Below are positions 1-7,886 of a DNA stretch of 64,000 bases, one piece after another. The position numbers and the translations under genes are program-made. This DNA is from Clostridiales bacterium 1_7_47FAA (lineage in GTDB: Bacteria > Bacillota > Clostridia > Lachnospirales > Lachnospiraceae), in contig DS990261.1 of NCBI GenBank assembly GCA_000155435.1, positions 859,987 through 923,986 on the forward strand. Direction: 5' to 3'. The notes beneath the pieces were generated by a model that was not told the DNA's origin, did no database searches, and worked only from the letters and a program-made list of their open reading frames with translations. Numbering within the stretch: position 1 is the stretch's first letter; each line of letters starts with the position of its first letter.

Positions 1-124
1 CCATAAAAGATATAAGGAATTAGGATTGATGCAGCCGTTACACCCGGAAGAAACACCAAATTACAGTTTTTCGGATTTGCAGTTGACTATATACCGGGAA
101 ATCATATTGAAAAGTGAGGAATAA
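1..124 (+). CDS. phage hypothetical protein, C-terminal fragment
   Basis: An open frame enters from the left edge (first full codon at position 2) and stops with TAA at 122-124. The visible 40 residues are HKRYKELGLMQPLHPEE followed by a hydrophilic tail ending LKSEE. No family is recognised. The last codons double as the ribosome-site region (AAAAGTGAGG) of the next gene, the tight packing seen throughout this phage. It is partial, so nothing can be said about its length or function. Confidence 0.5.
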   Translation, partial: HKRYKELGLMQPLHPEETPNYSFSDLQLTIYREIILKSEE

Positions 125-127
125 GCC

Positions 128-283
128 GTGGCAGAAATTGGAAAATTGGAAATTACCGTTTTGGATATGCCAAAAATCCAAAGGTTATTGAAGAGGTACG
201 AGAAAATCCAAAGGCGGCGTGCCTGGAGAAATCACGCAAGGACAAAGAAAGTGAGGAATAACACATGGAAGAAAAAACAATGA
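128..283 (+). CDS. small basic phage protein
   Basis: A 51-residue frame starting at GTG 128, preceded by AAAAGTGAGG at 112-121. The product begins VAEIGKLEITVLDMPKIQRL and is then strongly basic (many K and R). Its end overlaps the start of the next gene (265) by 19 bases. No family is recognised. It is supported only by the good ribosome site and tight spacing, so a chance frame cannot be excluded. Confidence 0.45.
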   Translation: MAEIGKLEITVLDMPKIQRLLKRYEKIQRRRAWRNHARTKKVRNNTWKKKQ

Positions 284-585
284 TGCCTATTAACAATCAG
301 ATTGAGCCGGATTTTTTAGAACACATCAAAAGCATCTTTAAGCGGTGGAGAGATTTAAACACCCAGGGCGTGACGATTGGGGCAAGGGAATTAAGTAATT
401 TTGCCTTTACCTTAAAAGGTGCATCCATGAATAGCCATTTGGGATTTAAGTACAATTTCAACCCACGGGGAACGGATGCAGACGGAAACCCGGCAATCAC
501 ATTAAAACTTTATACCAAACCGGAGCAGATGAACCCGGCAGCAGATAGGCCGGTATATGAATTTGCAGCCCCTTACATGGTTTAG
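265..585 (+). CDS. phage hypothetical protein (106 aa)
   Basis: ATG start preceded by AAAGAAAGTGAGG, a variant of the phage-wide ribosome-site cassette. The soluble 106-residue product (MEEKTMMPINNQIEPDFLEH...) has no signal peptide, membrane segment or recognised motif. It lies in a run of small early genes upstream of the replication block, where recombination accessory or host-takeover proteins are common, but no role can be assigned from sequence. Confidence 0.7.
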   Translation: MEEKTMMPINNQIEPDFLEHIKSIFKRWRDLNTQGVTIGARELSNFAFTLKGASMNSHLGFKYNFNPRGTDADGNPAITLKLYTKPEQMNPAADRPVYEFAAPYMV

Positions 586-618
586 GGTGCAGCAGTACAG
601 AAAGCGAGGGAACACAAC

Positions 619-963
619 ATGATGCAGAAATTAAAAGAAGAAATCACGGCAGCAGCCAACAGAGAATTAAACCGGGCAAATGAGCAATTCCCGTTATTTA
701 CATCAAAACATGAGGGCGTGGCGGTTGCCTATGAGGAATTAGAAGAGAGCAAAGAAGCCCTTGAAGAGTTAGAAGCATCCTTTAAGTGCTTATGGGATGA
801 TGTGAGAGGGAAAGAAACGCCTTGTTATCTGAAAGAAGAGATAACACCGCTTAAAATCGCAGATTACGCAATTAACCTTGCGTGCGAAGCCGTACAGACG
901 GCCGCTATGCTTATGAAATATGAAATGAGCCTTAACCCGGCAGCAGAAAGAGAGGGCGAATAA
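619..963 (+). CDS. phage hypothetical protein (114 aa), helical
   Basis: Starts at ATG 619 (MMQKLKEEITAAANRELNRA), preceded by the cassette GAAAGCGAGGGAACACAAC. The product is acidic and predicted helical, with Glu/Leu/Ala-rich stretches around residues 40-60 that could form a coiled coil. Its stop codon overlaps the start of the HAD gene by one base, so the two are translationally coupled. No family is recognised. Confidence 0.75.
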   Translation: MMQKLKEEITAAANRELNRANEQFPLFTSKHEGVAVAYEELEESKEALEELEASFKCLWDDVRGKETPCYLKEEITPLKIADYAINLACEAVQTAAMLMKYEMSLNPAAEREGE

Positions 964-1322
964 TGGCAATATACGCAATTGATTTTGATAACACATTGGC
1001 TATTACCCGTTTCCCGGAAATTGTAGCCCCAAACAAAAAAATGGTTGCTTTTGCGAAAGCGGTAAAAGCCCAGGGACACCAAACAATATTGTGGACAAGC
1101 AGAGCCGGGGCAGACCTGGAAAATGCCGTGGAGTGGTGCAGATTGCAAGGGCTTGTATTTGATGCCGTGAATGAGCCGTTACCGGAGCAGATAAAGCGGT
1201 GGGGCAACGATACAAGAAAAATCTATGCGGATTATTACATAGACGATAAGAATATGACAATAGCCCAGGTGGAAAGCACCATGAACCAAATAAAAGAGAT
1301 TATGGAAGAAATAAAGGAGTGA
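963..1322 (+). CDS. HAD-like phage hydrolase
   Basis: The 119-residue product opens MAIYAIDFDNTLAITRFPEI, with the HAD motif I signature DFDNTL at residues 7-12, where the first Asp is the expected nucleophile. TSRAG near residue 45 resembles the motif II Thr/Ser, and DYYIDDKN near residue 100 is an acidic motif IV. The length and compact form match small phage HAD proteins related to 5'-nucleotidase or polynucleotide phosphatase types. The substrate is unknown. It is coupled to the upstream gene by a one-base overlap and sits among early genes, consistent with nucleotide or nucleic-acid end metabolism (inference). Confidence 0.8.
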   Translation: MAIYAIDFDNTLAITRFPEIVAPNKKMVAFAKAVKAQGHQTILWTSRAGADLENAVEWCRLQGLVFDAVNEPLPEQIKRWGNDTRKIYADYYIDDKNMTIAQVESTMNQIKEIMEEIKE

Positions 1323-1326
1323 AATA

Positions 1327-1509
1327 ATGAAAATCAAAATTACAGATGTGTTACCTATTGTTAATCCGCCGGAAGTAGGGAGCGTACACACGGTTACAAG
1401 AAGAGAGACAGAACCACCAAGAAACAGACGCACGAAAATGTACTATATAGAAGTTGGTAAAAGGGAAATAGGGGTATATCCAAGAGAATGCAAAGTGATA
1501 GAAGAGTAG
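1327..1509 (+). CDS. small phage hypothetical protein (60 aa)
   Basis: Begins ATG 1327, four bases after the HAD stop, with AAAGGAGTG overlapping the end of that gene as ribosome site. The product MKIKITDVLPIVNPPEVGSV... is basic, has alternating beta-like segments and ends YPRECKVIEE. No family is recognised. Spacing and ribosome site argue that it is real. Confidence 0.65.
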   Translation: MKIKITDVLPIVNPPEVGSVHTVTRRETEPPRNRRTKMYYIEVGKREIGVYPRECKVIEE

Positions 1510-1526
1510 AAAGCGAGGATAAATAA

Positions 1527-1976
1527 ATGGGATTTATGGACAATTTTACATCAGATAGCCCGGTAACAGTAAAGCAGCCGGATTATTACGAAATGGTAAA
1601 GGAAGCAGCCAAAGCGGAGTTAATCACAAATGCGGTCAATGCGGAAGTGCCGGGGTATTACATCCAGGCAATGATTACCGGGAAAAAGCCGGATTTTCTT
1701 AATACCCTGGATGCAGAGGAAGAGAAAACCGGATTTAGAACGGAATATGAGCAGATAACCGGGGCGGCGGTATCAATATTTGAAACAATGACAAAGGAAA
1801 GAAGCATAGAAGCGGCAACCATTGGATTACACAAACTTATTAACGCCATAAGCCAAAGCCATATTGAGGAAATAAAAGCAATAGAGGAAAACCAAAAGGA
1901 AAGAGAGAAAGCGGAAAGCGAGGGAACACAACATGATGCAGACGGCAGCAGTACAGAAGATAAGCGAACAGAATAG
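1527..1976 (+). CDS. phage hypothetical protein (149 aa)
   Basis: ATG start after AGAAAGCGAGGATAAATAA. The N-terminal part (MGFMDNFTSDSPVTVKQPDY) is followed by a helical middle and an acidic, low-complexity C-terminus rich in Glu, Lys and Asp. The last 44 bases overlap the start of the next gene in another frame. No family is recognised, and the acidic tail resembles many small phage accessory proteins. Confidence 0.7.
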   Translation: MGFMDNFTSDSPVTVKQPDYYEMVKEAAKAELITNAVNAEVPGYYIQAMITGKKPDFLNTLDAEEEKTGFRTEYEQITGAAVSIFETMTKERSIEAATIGLHKLINAISQSHIEEIKAIEENQKEREKAESEGTQHDADGSSTEDKRTE

Positions 1977-2283
1977 CCTATATAAAGCAACATTAGACCG
2001 GGCCTATATGATAGGCTACACGGATGCCATAAACCAGGATAGAAGCCGCAGAAGAGCCGCCAGGGAACGCCGGGAAAGAAAAAAGTATTTTGCCATGCAG
2101 AAGTTAAACGGCGTTGCATTGCTGATTTTCACGGCCGTAGCAATCAAGATTTTAGAGGGGGATGCAACAATAGCATTTATAACCGTTCCTTTAGGGTTAT
2201 CCATGCTTTTATCCAAAGAAATGTTGATTATCAATAAATATTATTGGAAATGTGAGGAAAAGGCGGAAAGAGGGGTGCAGTAA
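1933..2283 (+). CDS. phage membrane protein (116 aa)
   Basis: Starts at ATG 1933 inside the 3' end of the previous gene, behind GAAAGCGAGGGAACACAAC. A basic stretch (SRRRAARERRERKK around residues 36-50) precedes two hydrophobic segments (LNGVALLIFTAVAIKILE and ATIAFITVPLGLSMLL). It is therefore probably a small inner-membrane protein with two helices. It ends in a one-base overlap with the next gene. Function unknown. Confidence 0.7.
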   Translation: MMQTAAVQKISEQNSLYKATLDRAYMIGYTDAINQDRSRRRAARERRERKKYFAMQKLNGVALLIFTAVAIKILEGDATIAFITVPLGLSMLLSKEMLIINKYYWKCEEKAERGVQ

Positions 2284-2585
2284 TGAAGTTTGTTATCCAG
2301 GGATTAAAGTACGATACGGATAAAATGAAGAAAATAGCGAATGTGAAGAAATGGTATGAAACCAATAGCCCACTTGTTAAGGCAATTTACGGAAATGGAA
2401 AAGTAGGAACTACATACGATTGTGAATTGTGGAGAAGTGAAAAAGGAAATTGGCTTTTGACGCATACAGAGGACTACAACAAGAAAGTAGGACACGCCAT
2501 AACAGAAGAGGAAGCAAAAAGCCTTTTAATGAGATATACACCGGATATTTACGAAACAGAGTTTGAAAAAATACCGGAAGCATAG
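2283..2585 (+). CDS. phage hypothetical protein (100 aa)
   Basis: The ATG overlaps the previous stop (TAATG). The soluble product contains MKFVIQGLKYDTDKMKKIAN, GTTYDCELWRSEKGNWLLTH and a C-terminal YETEFEKIPEA. The pattern of short strands followed by helix resembles small phage or plasmid proteins of unknown function. The same type of fold, judged by eye, recurs in the broken gene at 28,458-28,990 (KSQRFILDNIKDHMEDIM...), but no homology is claimed. Confidence 0.7.
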   Translation: MKFVIQGLKYDTDKMKKIANVKKWYETNSPLVKAIYGNGKVGTTYDCELWRSEKGNWLLTHTEDYNKKVGHAITEEEAKSLLMRYTPDIYETEFEKIPEA

Positions 2586-2593
2586 AAAAAGCG

Positions 2594-2634
2594 AACCCCT
2601 ATTGCAAAGGTGGGGACCTAAAACAATAGGGGTT
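2594..2634 (+). promoter_or_regulatory. nested palindrome upstream of Rep
   Basis: An 11-bp perfect inverted repeat, AACCCCTATTG (2594-2604) and CAATAGGGGTT (2624-2634), encloses a second 4-bp stem AGGT/ACCT around GGGG. No T-run follows, so it is not a simple terminator. It lies about 370 bp before the HUH Rep gene in the largest gap of the early region. It could be a rolling-circle double-strand origin, an operator or an RNA control element; no nick-site consensus can be named from sequence. Confidence 0.4.
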
Positions 2635-2730
2635 GGAACTCAACAAAGAGAGTATAGCACAATATATAGTGTTTGTAAATGTGGTTTTTCTATATATAGG
2701 AAGAAACCGCATTGGAAAGGTTGGTTTTAC

Positions 2731-2871
2731 ATGGTTGTAAGGATTATTACCATAATTGCAGCAGTTACGGCAACGGGATTTTTCACGCTTGCCGCTTTAT
2801 GGTTCATAGGATTTTTGAAAGTCCGCCAGGCGTGGGCGTGGCTTTTTGAAGATTGGGACCGTAGATTTTAA
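2731..2871 (+). CDS. small single-pass membrane protein (46 aa)
   Basis: Starts at ATG 2731 (MVVRIITIIAAVTATGFFTL) and consists mostly of one or two hydrophobic helices followed by a charged end (WLFEDWDRRF). A longer version in the same frame would begin at 2563, but its extra N-terminus overlaps the previous gene and the palindrome at 2594-2634, so the short form is preferred. Function unknown. Confidence 0.45.
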   Translation: MVVRIITIIAAVTATGFFTLAALWFIGFLKVRQAWAWLFEDWDRRF

Positions 2872-3002
2872 TTTTTTTTGACGGTGCAACCGGGTTTAGC
2901 CGTCCTTGTAATGGGCCTTAACATATCAACCATTATAGAAATATATGTTTTATATCTGCCTGGATAGGTGGGTTTTAGATAGATAAGTGAAAAGGTGGGG
3001 CA

Positions 3003-3923
3003 ATGGGTAAAAGATATTATGACAATTACGATTATGAGGAAGCATACAAGGAGCAGTGCAAGAAGTTAGAGGAAGCAGAAATGGAAAGGTGGATGAAAGA
3101 GGGGTGGGTAAACTGCCTATACAGAACATCCACATACAAAAGCACCAATACAGAGAGCAACACAACATTGCTTGAAAGTATGGTGTACCCGTCCTTTAAA
3201 TTCAAAGCAGATATGCCAAAGACGGAAAAGAAGAGAGAAACAAGCCCGTCACAATCAAACCTCAACGATAAGAACGCAAGACGGTATTTAATCCGTTTAG
3301 CCAATATCAATTTTGGAAAAGGGGATATATGGGCTACGTTTGGTTGGAATAATGGGTTATTGCCGGAAACCTACGAGGATGCAAAAAAAGATGTGGTTAA
3401 TTTCATACGCCGCATAAACCGCAAGCGTAAAAAGTTAGGGTTAGAAAATGCAAAGTATATTTACATAATCGCATTTGAGGAATACACACGCCCACATTTT
3501 CATTTACTCATATCCGGCGGAATAGACCGTGACGAGTTAGAAAGAATGTGGGGAAAGTGCGATAGACCAAACACCAGGAACATAAGCCCGGACGAGAATT
3601 TTTTATTAACCGGACTTGCTACCTACATAACACAGAACCCACACGGAACAAAGCGTTGGTGTCCGTCCAAGAATTTGAAAAAACCGGATGAACCAAAACG
3701 CAGTTACTCAAAATTCAGAAAAGCAAAGGTGGAGAAAATGGCCTTTGATAGTAGCGTGTTACAAGCAGAAATGGAAAAGGCATATCCGGGCTTTACGTTC
3801 CTGGATGCAGAGGTAAAGCACAACGGAGTAAACGCAGCCTTTTACATATACGCCCGTATGGTTAAAAAGGGCGAGAAGCCGAAAGGCAAGCCACAAAAAA
3901 GAAAGCGAGGGAACAAAGCATGA
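3003..3923 (+). CDS. HUH rolling-circle replication protein (REP_ORF2/G2P type)
   Basis: The 306-residue protein carries the metal-binding HUH motif in TRPHFHLLISGG (about residues 163-174), preceded by the hydrophobic strand KYIYIIAFEE. A downstream LLTGLATYITQNP (about residue 205) fits the catalytic tyrosine motif of rolling-circle Rep proteins. The family nicks one strand at the origin and covalently holds the 5' end. ATG is preceded by GAAAAGGTGGGG. The stop overlaps ParA by four bases (ATGA), so Rep, ParA and ParB form one translationally coupled unit. A Rep of this type in a tailed dsDNA phage is unusual. An alternative is a relaxase-like accessory nuclease. Confidence 0.8.
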   Translation: MGKRYYDNYDYEEAYKEQCKKLEEAEMERWMKEGWVNCLYRTSTYKSTNTESNTTLLESMVYPSFKFKADMPKTEKKRETSPSQSNLNDKNARRYLIRLANINFGKGDIWATFGWNNGLLPETYEDAKKDVVNFIRRINRKRKKLGLENAKYIYIIAFEEYTRPHFHLLISGGIDRDELERMWGKCDRPNTRNISPDENFLLTGLATYITQNPHGTKRWCPSKNLKKPDEPKRSYSKFRKAKVEKMAFDSSVLQAEMEKAYPGFTFLDAEVKHNGVNAAFYIYARMVKKGEKPKGKPQKRKRGNKA

Positions 3924-4750
3924 AAATTATTTGCACACTAAACCTAAAGGGCGGATGTGCCAAGACCACAACGGCGGTCAGCATGGCGGAGTTATTGGCA
4001 ACCGGGTTTAAATCGAAGCATGGAACGGTTAAGCCTGGGAAAGTCCTTTTATTTGACAATGACAAGCAAGGGAACGCAAGCCGCCTATTTGATGCGTACC
4101 AGGGAGAAACAGAAAGCCCGGCGGCAGCAGTATTAAAAAATGCCACATTCAAGGGAAACACCATAAGACACACAAAAATTAAGAATTTGGACATTGTGCC
4201 GTGCAATTATTTTATGGAGCTGGCGGAATTGGAGATTAAGGCAGATACAGACACGCCACAACACGACAGATACCGCCGAGCGTTTGAGGAATTGAAAAAC
4301 ACGCCGACATTTGGAAATTATGATTGCTGCATCATAGACAACGCCCCGGATTTAGGCATGAACGTAATAAATGCACTTGTGGCAGCAGATGAAATTGTTA
4401 TACCCGTGAATTTAGATTGCTATTCCCTGGACGGATTGGAAGAATTGGTGGACCAGGTAAACAATGTTAGGCAGTTGAACCGCAAAGCCCACATTGCCGG
4501 GGTGCTTATTACGGACTATGAGAAATCAGACACAAGCGAAGCGGCGGAAACATGGTTGAGAGAAAAAAGCGGATTGCCCGTATTTAATACAATCATACGC
4601 CATTCCAAGAAAGTAAAAGACAGTACATTTTACCACAAAACGCCAATAGCCTATTCCGTGAGAAGCGGAGCGGCACAAGGATATAAAAATTTTATCCTGG
4701 AATGTATGGGAGAAACACGCATAGCAGAAATGCAGAAAGAGAGGGTATAA
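3920..4750 (+). CDS. parA: ParA-family partition ATPase
   Basis: The 276-residue product starts MKIICTLNLKGGCAKTTTAV, containing the deviant Walker A box KGGCAKTTT (residues 10-18) with the signature lysine. LLFDNDKQGNAS (about residue 46) corresponds to the Walker A' region and CCIIDNAPDLG (about residue 136) to Walker B. ParA binds nucleoid DNA with ATP and moves ParB-bound replicons apart. There is no N-terminal helix-turn-helix, as in chromosomal and type Ib ParA. It overlaps Rep by four bases and lies one base before ParB. Partition genes indicate low-copy extrachromosomal maintenance (inference). Confidence 0.93.
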   Translation: MKIICTLNLKGGCAKTTTAVSMAELLATGFKSKHGTVKPGKVLLFDNDKQGNASRLFDAYQGETESPAAAVLKNATFKGNTIRHTKIKNLDIVPCNYFMELAELEIKADTDTPQHDRYRRAFEELKNTPTFGNYDCCIIDNAPDLGMNVINALVAADEIVIPVNLDCYSLDGLEELVDQVNNVRQLNRKAHIAGVLITDYEKSDTSEAAETWLREKSGLPVFNTIIRHSKKVKDSTFYHKTPIAYSVRSGAAQGYKNFILECMGETRIAEMQKERV

Positions 4751-4751
4751 C

Positions 4752-5678
4752 ATGGGCTTTAATATTATGGACCTTATGAACGGAGCAACCAGGGCAGCAG
4801 TTGAGGGCGTGGACAACTACGAAGCAATAACCCTTAACCTGGACGAAATCAAAGTTACAAAGCACAACCGTTATAGCATGGACGATTTGGAAGAATTGGC
4901 AACATCAATTCTTATGGACGGATTACAAGAACCTTTAATCATTGGCCGGGTAAACGGGGAGTATCTTCTTTCCGGCGGACATAGACGGCGTGAAGCCCTT
5001 GTTATTTTGCAGAATGAGGGACACACGGAGATTACGCAGAACATCCCGTGCCGCTTTAAGGACATGACGGAAACACAATTTAGATTATCCTTGCTAATCG
5101 GCAATACCTTTAACAGAAAAATGACCGATTACGATTTGATGAACCAGGCGGCGGATTGGAAAGAGGTATTGACCCAGGCGAGAAAGGAAAAATTGTTAGT
5201 CCTGGAAGAGGGAAAAAGGGTTAGGGATTATGTGGCGGCAGTCCTGGGGGAGAAACCAACCAAGATTGCACAGTTGGAAGCAATTAACAACAATGCCACG
5301 GAAGAGGTAAAAGAGCAGTTTGAAAAAGGCAATATGAAAATTACAAGTGCCTATGAAACAAGTAGATTATCCGAGGATGCACAAAAAGAAGTTGCGGCAG
5401 CAGTTGAAGCCGGGGCGGATATAAAGAGCGAAGAGATAAAACAGATGTCAGAAGAGAAGAAAAAGAAGCGTAAGACCGCCGAGGACATAGCCAAAGAACA
5501 AAATGTGTCAGATACCGACACATCCGAGGAAGAAAAGGCAAATGCCAAGAAATTACACGCCGTAAAAATGCTTGAAAAATATTATATCTATCTTTCCGAA
5601 GAGGAAACGGGCATTTTGGAACGGATGTTGGAAGATTGCAAACGCCGCAAGCGTGAATACGCCTTAGAGGAAGATTAA
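4752..5678 (+). CDS. parB: ParB-family partition protein
   Basis: The 308-residue protein has the ParB/Srx CTPase fold: DDLEELATSILMDGLQEPLI followed by the box LSGGHRRREAL (about residues 74-84), equivalent to GERRxRA. A DNA-binding middle domain (residues about 115-200) and a Lys/Glu-rich linker lead to a helical C-terminus ending in a likely dimerisation helix. It loads on parS sites and stimulates ParA. The start follows ParA by one base with GAGAGGG as ribosome site. The centromere was not identified with confidence; a 24-bp imperfect palindrome at 5686-5709 just downstream is one candidate. Confidence 0.92.
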   Translation: MGFNIMDLMNGATRAAVEGVDNYEAITLNLDEIKVTKHNRYSMDDLEELATSILMDGLQEPLIIGRVNGEYLLSGGHRRREALVILQNEGHTEITQNIPCRFKDMTETQFRLSLLIGNTFNRKMTDYDLMNQAADWKEVLTQARKEKLLVLEEGKRVRDYVAAVLGEKPTKIAQLEAINNNATEEVKEQFEKGNMKITSAYETSRLSEDAQKEVAAAVEAGADIKSEEIKQMSEEKKKKRKTAEDIAKEQNVSDTDTSEEEKANAKKLHAVKMLEKYYIYLSEEETGILERMLEDCKRRKREYALEED

Positions 5679-5684
5679 ACGGGT

Positions 5685-5855
5685 ATGGGGAAAATTATAT
5701 TATTCCCCACGCACCCGGATTATTGCAAAAGGTGTATTTATTCCAGGAACAACGGAACGTGTGCAAGCGAGAAATACAACGAAAATCAATACAAGGTAAA
5801 TTGCGTGTGGCATTACTGCAAATACCGGAAAGAAAAGGCGGAATATGAAACATGA
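5685..5855 (+). CDS. small Cys-rich protein (56 aa)
   Basis: Starts ATG 5685, six bases after ParB, and ends in a four-base overlap with the nuclease gene (ATGA at 5852-5855). The sequence MGKIILFPTHPDYCKRCIYS continues with further Cys and His residues (CASEK, CVWHYCKYRK), giving a CxxC plus C, C, HxxC arrangement that could bind zinc. Overlapping starts and stops on both sides support translation. No family is recognised. A likely role is nucleic-acid binding (inference). Confidence 0.6.
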   Translation: MGKIILFPTHPDYCKRCIYSRNNGTCASEKYNENQYKVNCVWHYCKYRKEKAEYET

Positions 5856-6601
5856 GCATACAGAACATGAAGAGAAGCGAAACAACGGAGCAAATAGCCC
5901 TTTTCAATTGGGCGAAGCGGACAGAAAGCATATTGCCGGAATTGGCGTTGATGTACCATGTGCCAAACGAGGGCAAAAGGAGCAATGGCGGAATATTAAA
6001 GGCGGCCGGACTTAAAAGCGGCGTGCCGGATATATGCCTACCCGTTGCAAATAACGGCTTTCACGGGTTGTATATCGAATTGAAGTTTGGAAAGAATAAG
6101 GCAACCAAAGCCCAGGAAGAGTATATGGCAATGCTTAATGCACAAGGCTATAAAACGGCGGTGTGCTATGGGGCAGAGGAAGCCGGGGAAGAGATATTGG
6201 CATATCTCACAGAACCGGGCCGGATGCCAAAGAAAGCGTGTGTAAATGCACCGTGGATTAACGGAAAGTGTGACGGTATCAATTTACCGTCACGAATGTT
6301 TAGCCGGGAAGAGTGCAGAGGGTGTAAGAATTTTAATCCGGGAAGAGAAGAAAGAATAATAAACGAGATTTTAAGCGAACACCCGGAAAAGAGAGAAATA
6401 AAGCAAGCAATTATAAATCTTTCATGCGGTCAGACGGGAAATAAAAAGATTGAGAGTATGGAAGATACATTGGAGATTATCAACGCCACATTGGGCGGAA
6501 TGGTAAAAGGCAATGAATTAACCGTGGAGCAGTCGGCAGCAGTATTAACGGTTGCTATGAAAGCCTACGAAGTAGGAAAGAAAGCGAGGATGAAAGTATG
6601 A
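5852..6601 (+). CDS. VRR-NUC domain nuclease
   Basis: The N-terminal 125 residues match the VRR-NUC fold of PD-(D/E)XK nucleases: SETTEQIALFNWAKR, then KSGVPDICLPV and GLYIELKFGKNKATKAQEEY, giving the catalytic D, E and K (ExK). Phage members process replication or recombination intermediates. The C-terminal half is an extra domain with Cys residues in SREECRGCKNF (about residues 150-160) and a helical tail, so it is longer than the usual stand-alone domain of roughly 100 residues. It overlaps its neighbours on both sides by four bases. Confidence 0.87.
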   Translation: MSIQNMKRSETTEQIALFNWAKRTESILPELALMYHVPNEGKRSNGGILKAAGLKSGVPDICLPVANNGFHGLYIELKFGKNKATKAQEEYMAMLNAQGYKTAVCYGAEEAGEEILAYLTEPGRMPKKACVNAPWINGKCDGINLPSRMFSREECRGCKNFNPGREERIINEILSEHPEKREIKQAIINLSCGQTGNKKIESMEDTLEIINATLGGMVKGNELTVEQSAAVLTVAMKAYEVGKKARMKV

Positions 6602-6990
6602 GTGCAAAAGCAGATAAAACGGGTTCATGTTCCTTTTGTGGACAGACCAAAATAATACAGGTCCCGGAAGAGTGGGAGCAAGGGCAGATTAACGAAGCGG
6701 TAACGTGCGAGTGCGAATGTGAGCAAGCACAAGCATACGCCAAAGCAAAAGAGAGAAAGGACAAGGCAAAGAAAAGAGTAAATGAATTATTCGGCAGCGG
6801 TGCAGAAAAGCCCGTTGCGGAAGATGTGGTTAATCTTTTAATTGCAACCGTTGATGCAATCGAGGATAAACACATGAAAGGGATTACCGTTGATGTGGGG
6901 CATGGCGTAAAAGCAAAGGTTTCTAAAATGGCGAAAGAAAGTATTAAGGTTGAACGGTCGGAGAATAAAAAGACCACCTACGAAGAATAG
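6598..6990 (+). CDS. Cys-rich zinc-ribbon-like phage protein (130 aa)
   Basis: Begins MSAKADKTGSCSFCGQTKII with CxxC at residues 11-14 and a second group CECEC near residue 38, suggesting a zinc ribbon. A Lys/Ala-rich helical segment (AKAKERKDKAKKRVNELFG) follows. The ATG overlaps the nuclease stop by four bases. The family is not recognised; its position between a nuclease and the packaging genes suggests a DNA-transaction or regulatory accessory role. Confidence 0.7.
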   Translation: MSAKADKTGSCSFCGQTKIIQVPEEWEQGQINEAVTCECECEQAQAYAKAKERKDKAKKRVNELFGSGAEKPVAEDVVNLLIATVDAIEDKHMKGITVDVGHGVKAKVSKMAKESIKVERSENKKTTYEE

Positions 6991-7008
6991 CGGATTGGGG
7001 GGGCAGTA

Positions 7009-7383
7009 TTGCAAAGAATTGATGATGATATTAAAGCCACAGTAAAAAAGATTATCCAGGGCAACGAGAAACGCAAACGCCGGATGCTTAACGGGAACGC
7101 ATCAGCATTTGACCACATGGCTTATAGCGTGATAGATGAAGCCCTTAATAATTCATGCCACAACATAGATAGCGAAGCGGCAAGGGAGCAGATGCAAAAA
7201 CAAATATATAAAAGCGTGGTTCATTGTACGCCGTATGAAAGTATTTATGATGTGATGTGTGGCCGCCGTCAATTCTACGATTACCGCAATGAATTTATAA
7301 CCGCAGTTGCCGAGGGGCTAGGAATGTTGCCAGGCAGCAGGACTAAAAGGAATACCGGATGCAGCAGTACAACGGGGACATAA
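7009..7383 (+). CDS. phage hypothetical protein (124 aa), possible late regulator
   Basis: The frame starts at TTG 7009 behind a run of seven G (GGGGGGGCAGTA), which can act as a ribosome site. The product (MQRIDDDIKATVKKIIQGNE...) is helical and basic and ends in a Ser/Thr/Gly-rich tail. The place, just before HNH and terminase, is where ArpU/RinA-type late transcription regulators often sit, but no helix-turn-helix could be demonstrated by eye, so this is only a positional guess. Confidence 0.6.
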   Translation: MQRIDDDIKATVKKIIQGNEKRKRRMLNGNASAFDHMAYSVIDEALNNSCHNIDSEAAREQMQKQIYKSVVHCTPYESIYDVMCGRRQFYDYRNEFITAVAEGLGMLPGSRTKRNTGCSSTTGT

Positions 7384-7468
7384 TAGCAAGGCAAAAGAAT
7401 TTATAATTGGGTTATGGGGTAGCAATACACATAACCCATAAACCATTTACAGAAAGGGCGGTGGGACC

Positions 7469-7873
7469 GTGAAAGAATATGCAAAGGGCTTTTATAAGTC
7501 CGCCGCATGGAAGAGAGCAAGGCAGCAAGTAATAACCAGGAGCAACGGATTGTGTGAGCGGTGCAAGGCGAGAGGAATATATAAGCCGGGTTACATTGTG
7601 CATCACAAAGAATATATTACGCCGGGCAATATCAGCAATCCAAACATCACATTGAACCTGGACAACCTGGAATATGTTTGTGAGGATTGCCACAACAAAG
7701 AACACAAGGCAGTACATACACCAATGCGTTATCAGTATGATGCAAACGGAAATTTATTACCGCCGAAAGAAAATAATAAATCAGACCACACCCCCGGGGT
7801 ACAGAATTTGACACCGGGTAAAAGAACCGAGGGAGTTACCTCAAAAAAACTCCGCAAGGTCGCACGCATATGA
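7469..7873 (+). CDS. HNH endonuclease (packaging-associated)
   Basis: The 134-residue protein has zinc-knuckle Cys pairs (GLCERCKARG, about residues 28-37, and VCEDCHNKEHK near residue 72) around the HNH core VHHKEY (about residue 48) and NLDNLE. This is the standard phage HNH family whose members stand next to terminase and support DNA packaging of HK97-like phages. Ribosome site AAAGGGCGGTGG precedes ATG 7469. The last 30 residues are a basic tail. Confidence 0.92.
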   Translation: MKEYAKGFYKSAAWKRARQQVITRSNGLCERCKARGIYKPGYIVHHKEYITPGNISNPNITLNLDNLEYVCEDCHNKEHKAVHTPMRYQYDANGNLLPPKENNKSDHTPGVQNLTPGKRTEGVTSKKLRKVARI

Positions 7874-7886
7874 GGGGGGTATATTT

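Noticed and set aside
2563-2730. N-terminal extension of the small membrane protein at 2731
   Set aside because: It overlaps the previous gene and runs through the palindrome; the extension has no coding character.
5686-5709. 24-bp imperfect palindrome TGGGGAA...TTCCCCA as parS centromere
   Set aside because: Single copy, AT-rich centre, lies inside the start of a small gene; kept only as a weak candidate and not listed as a feature.
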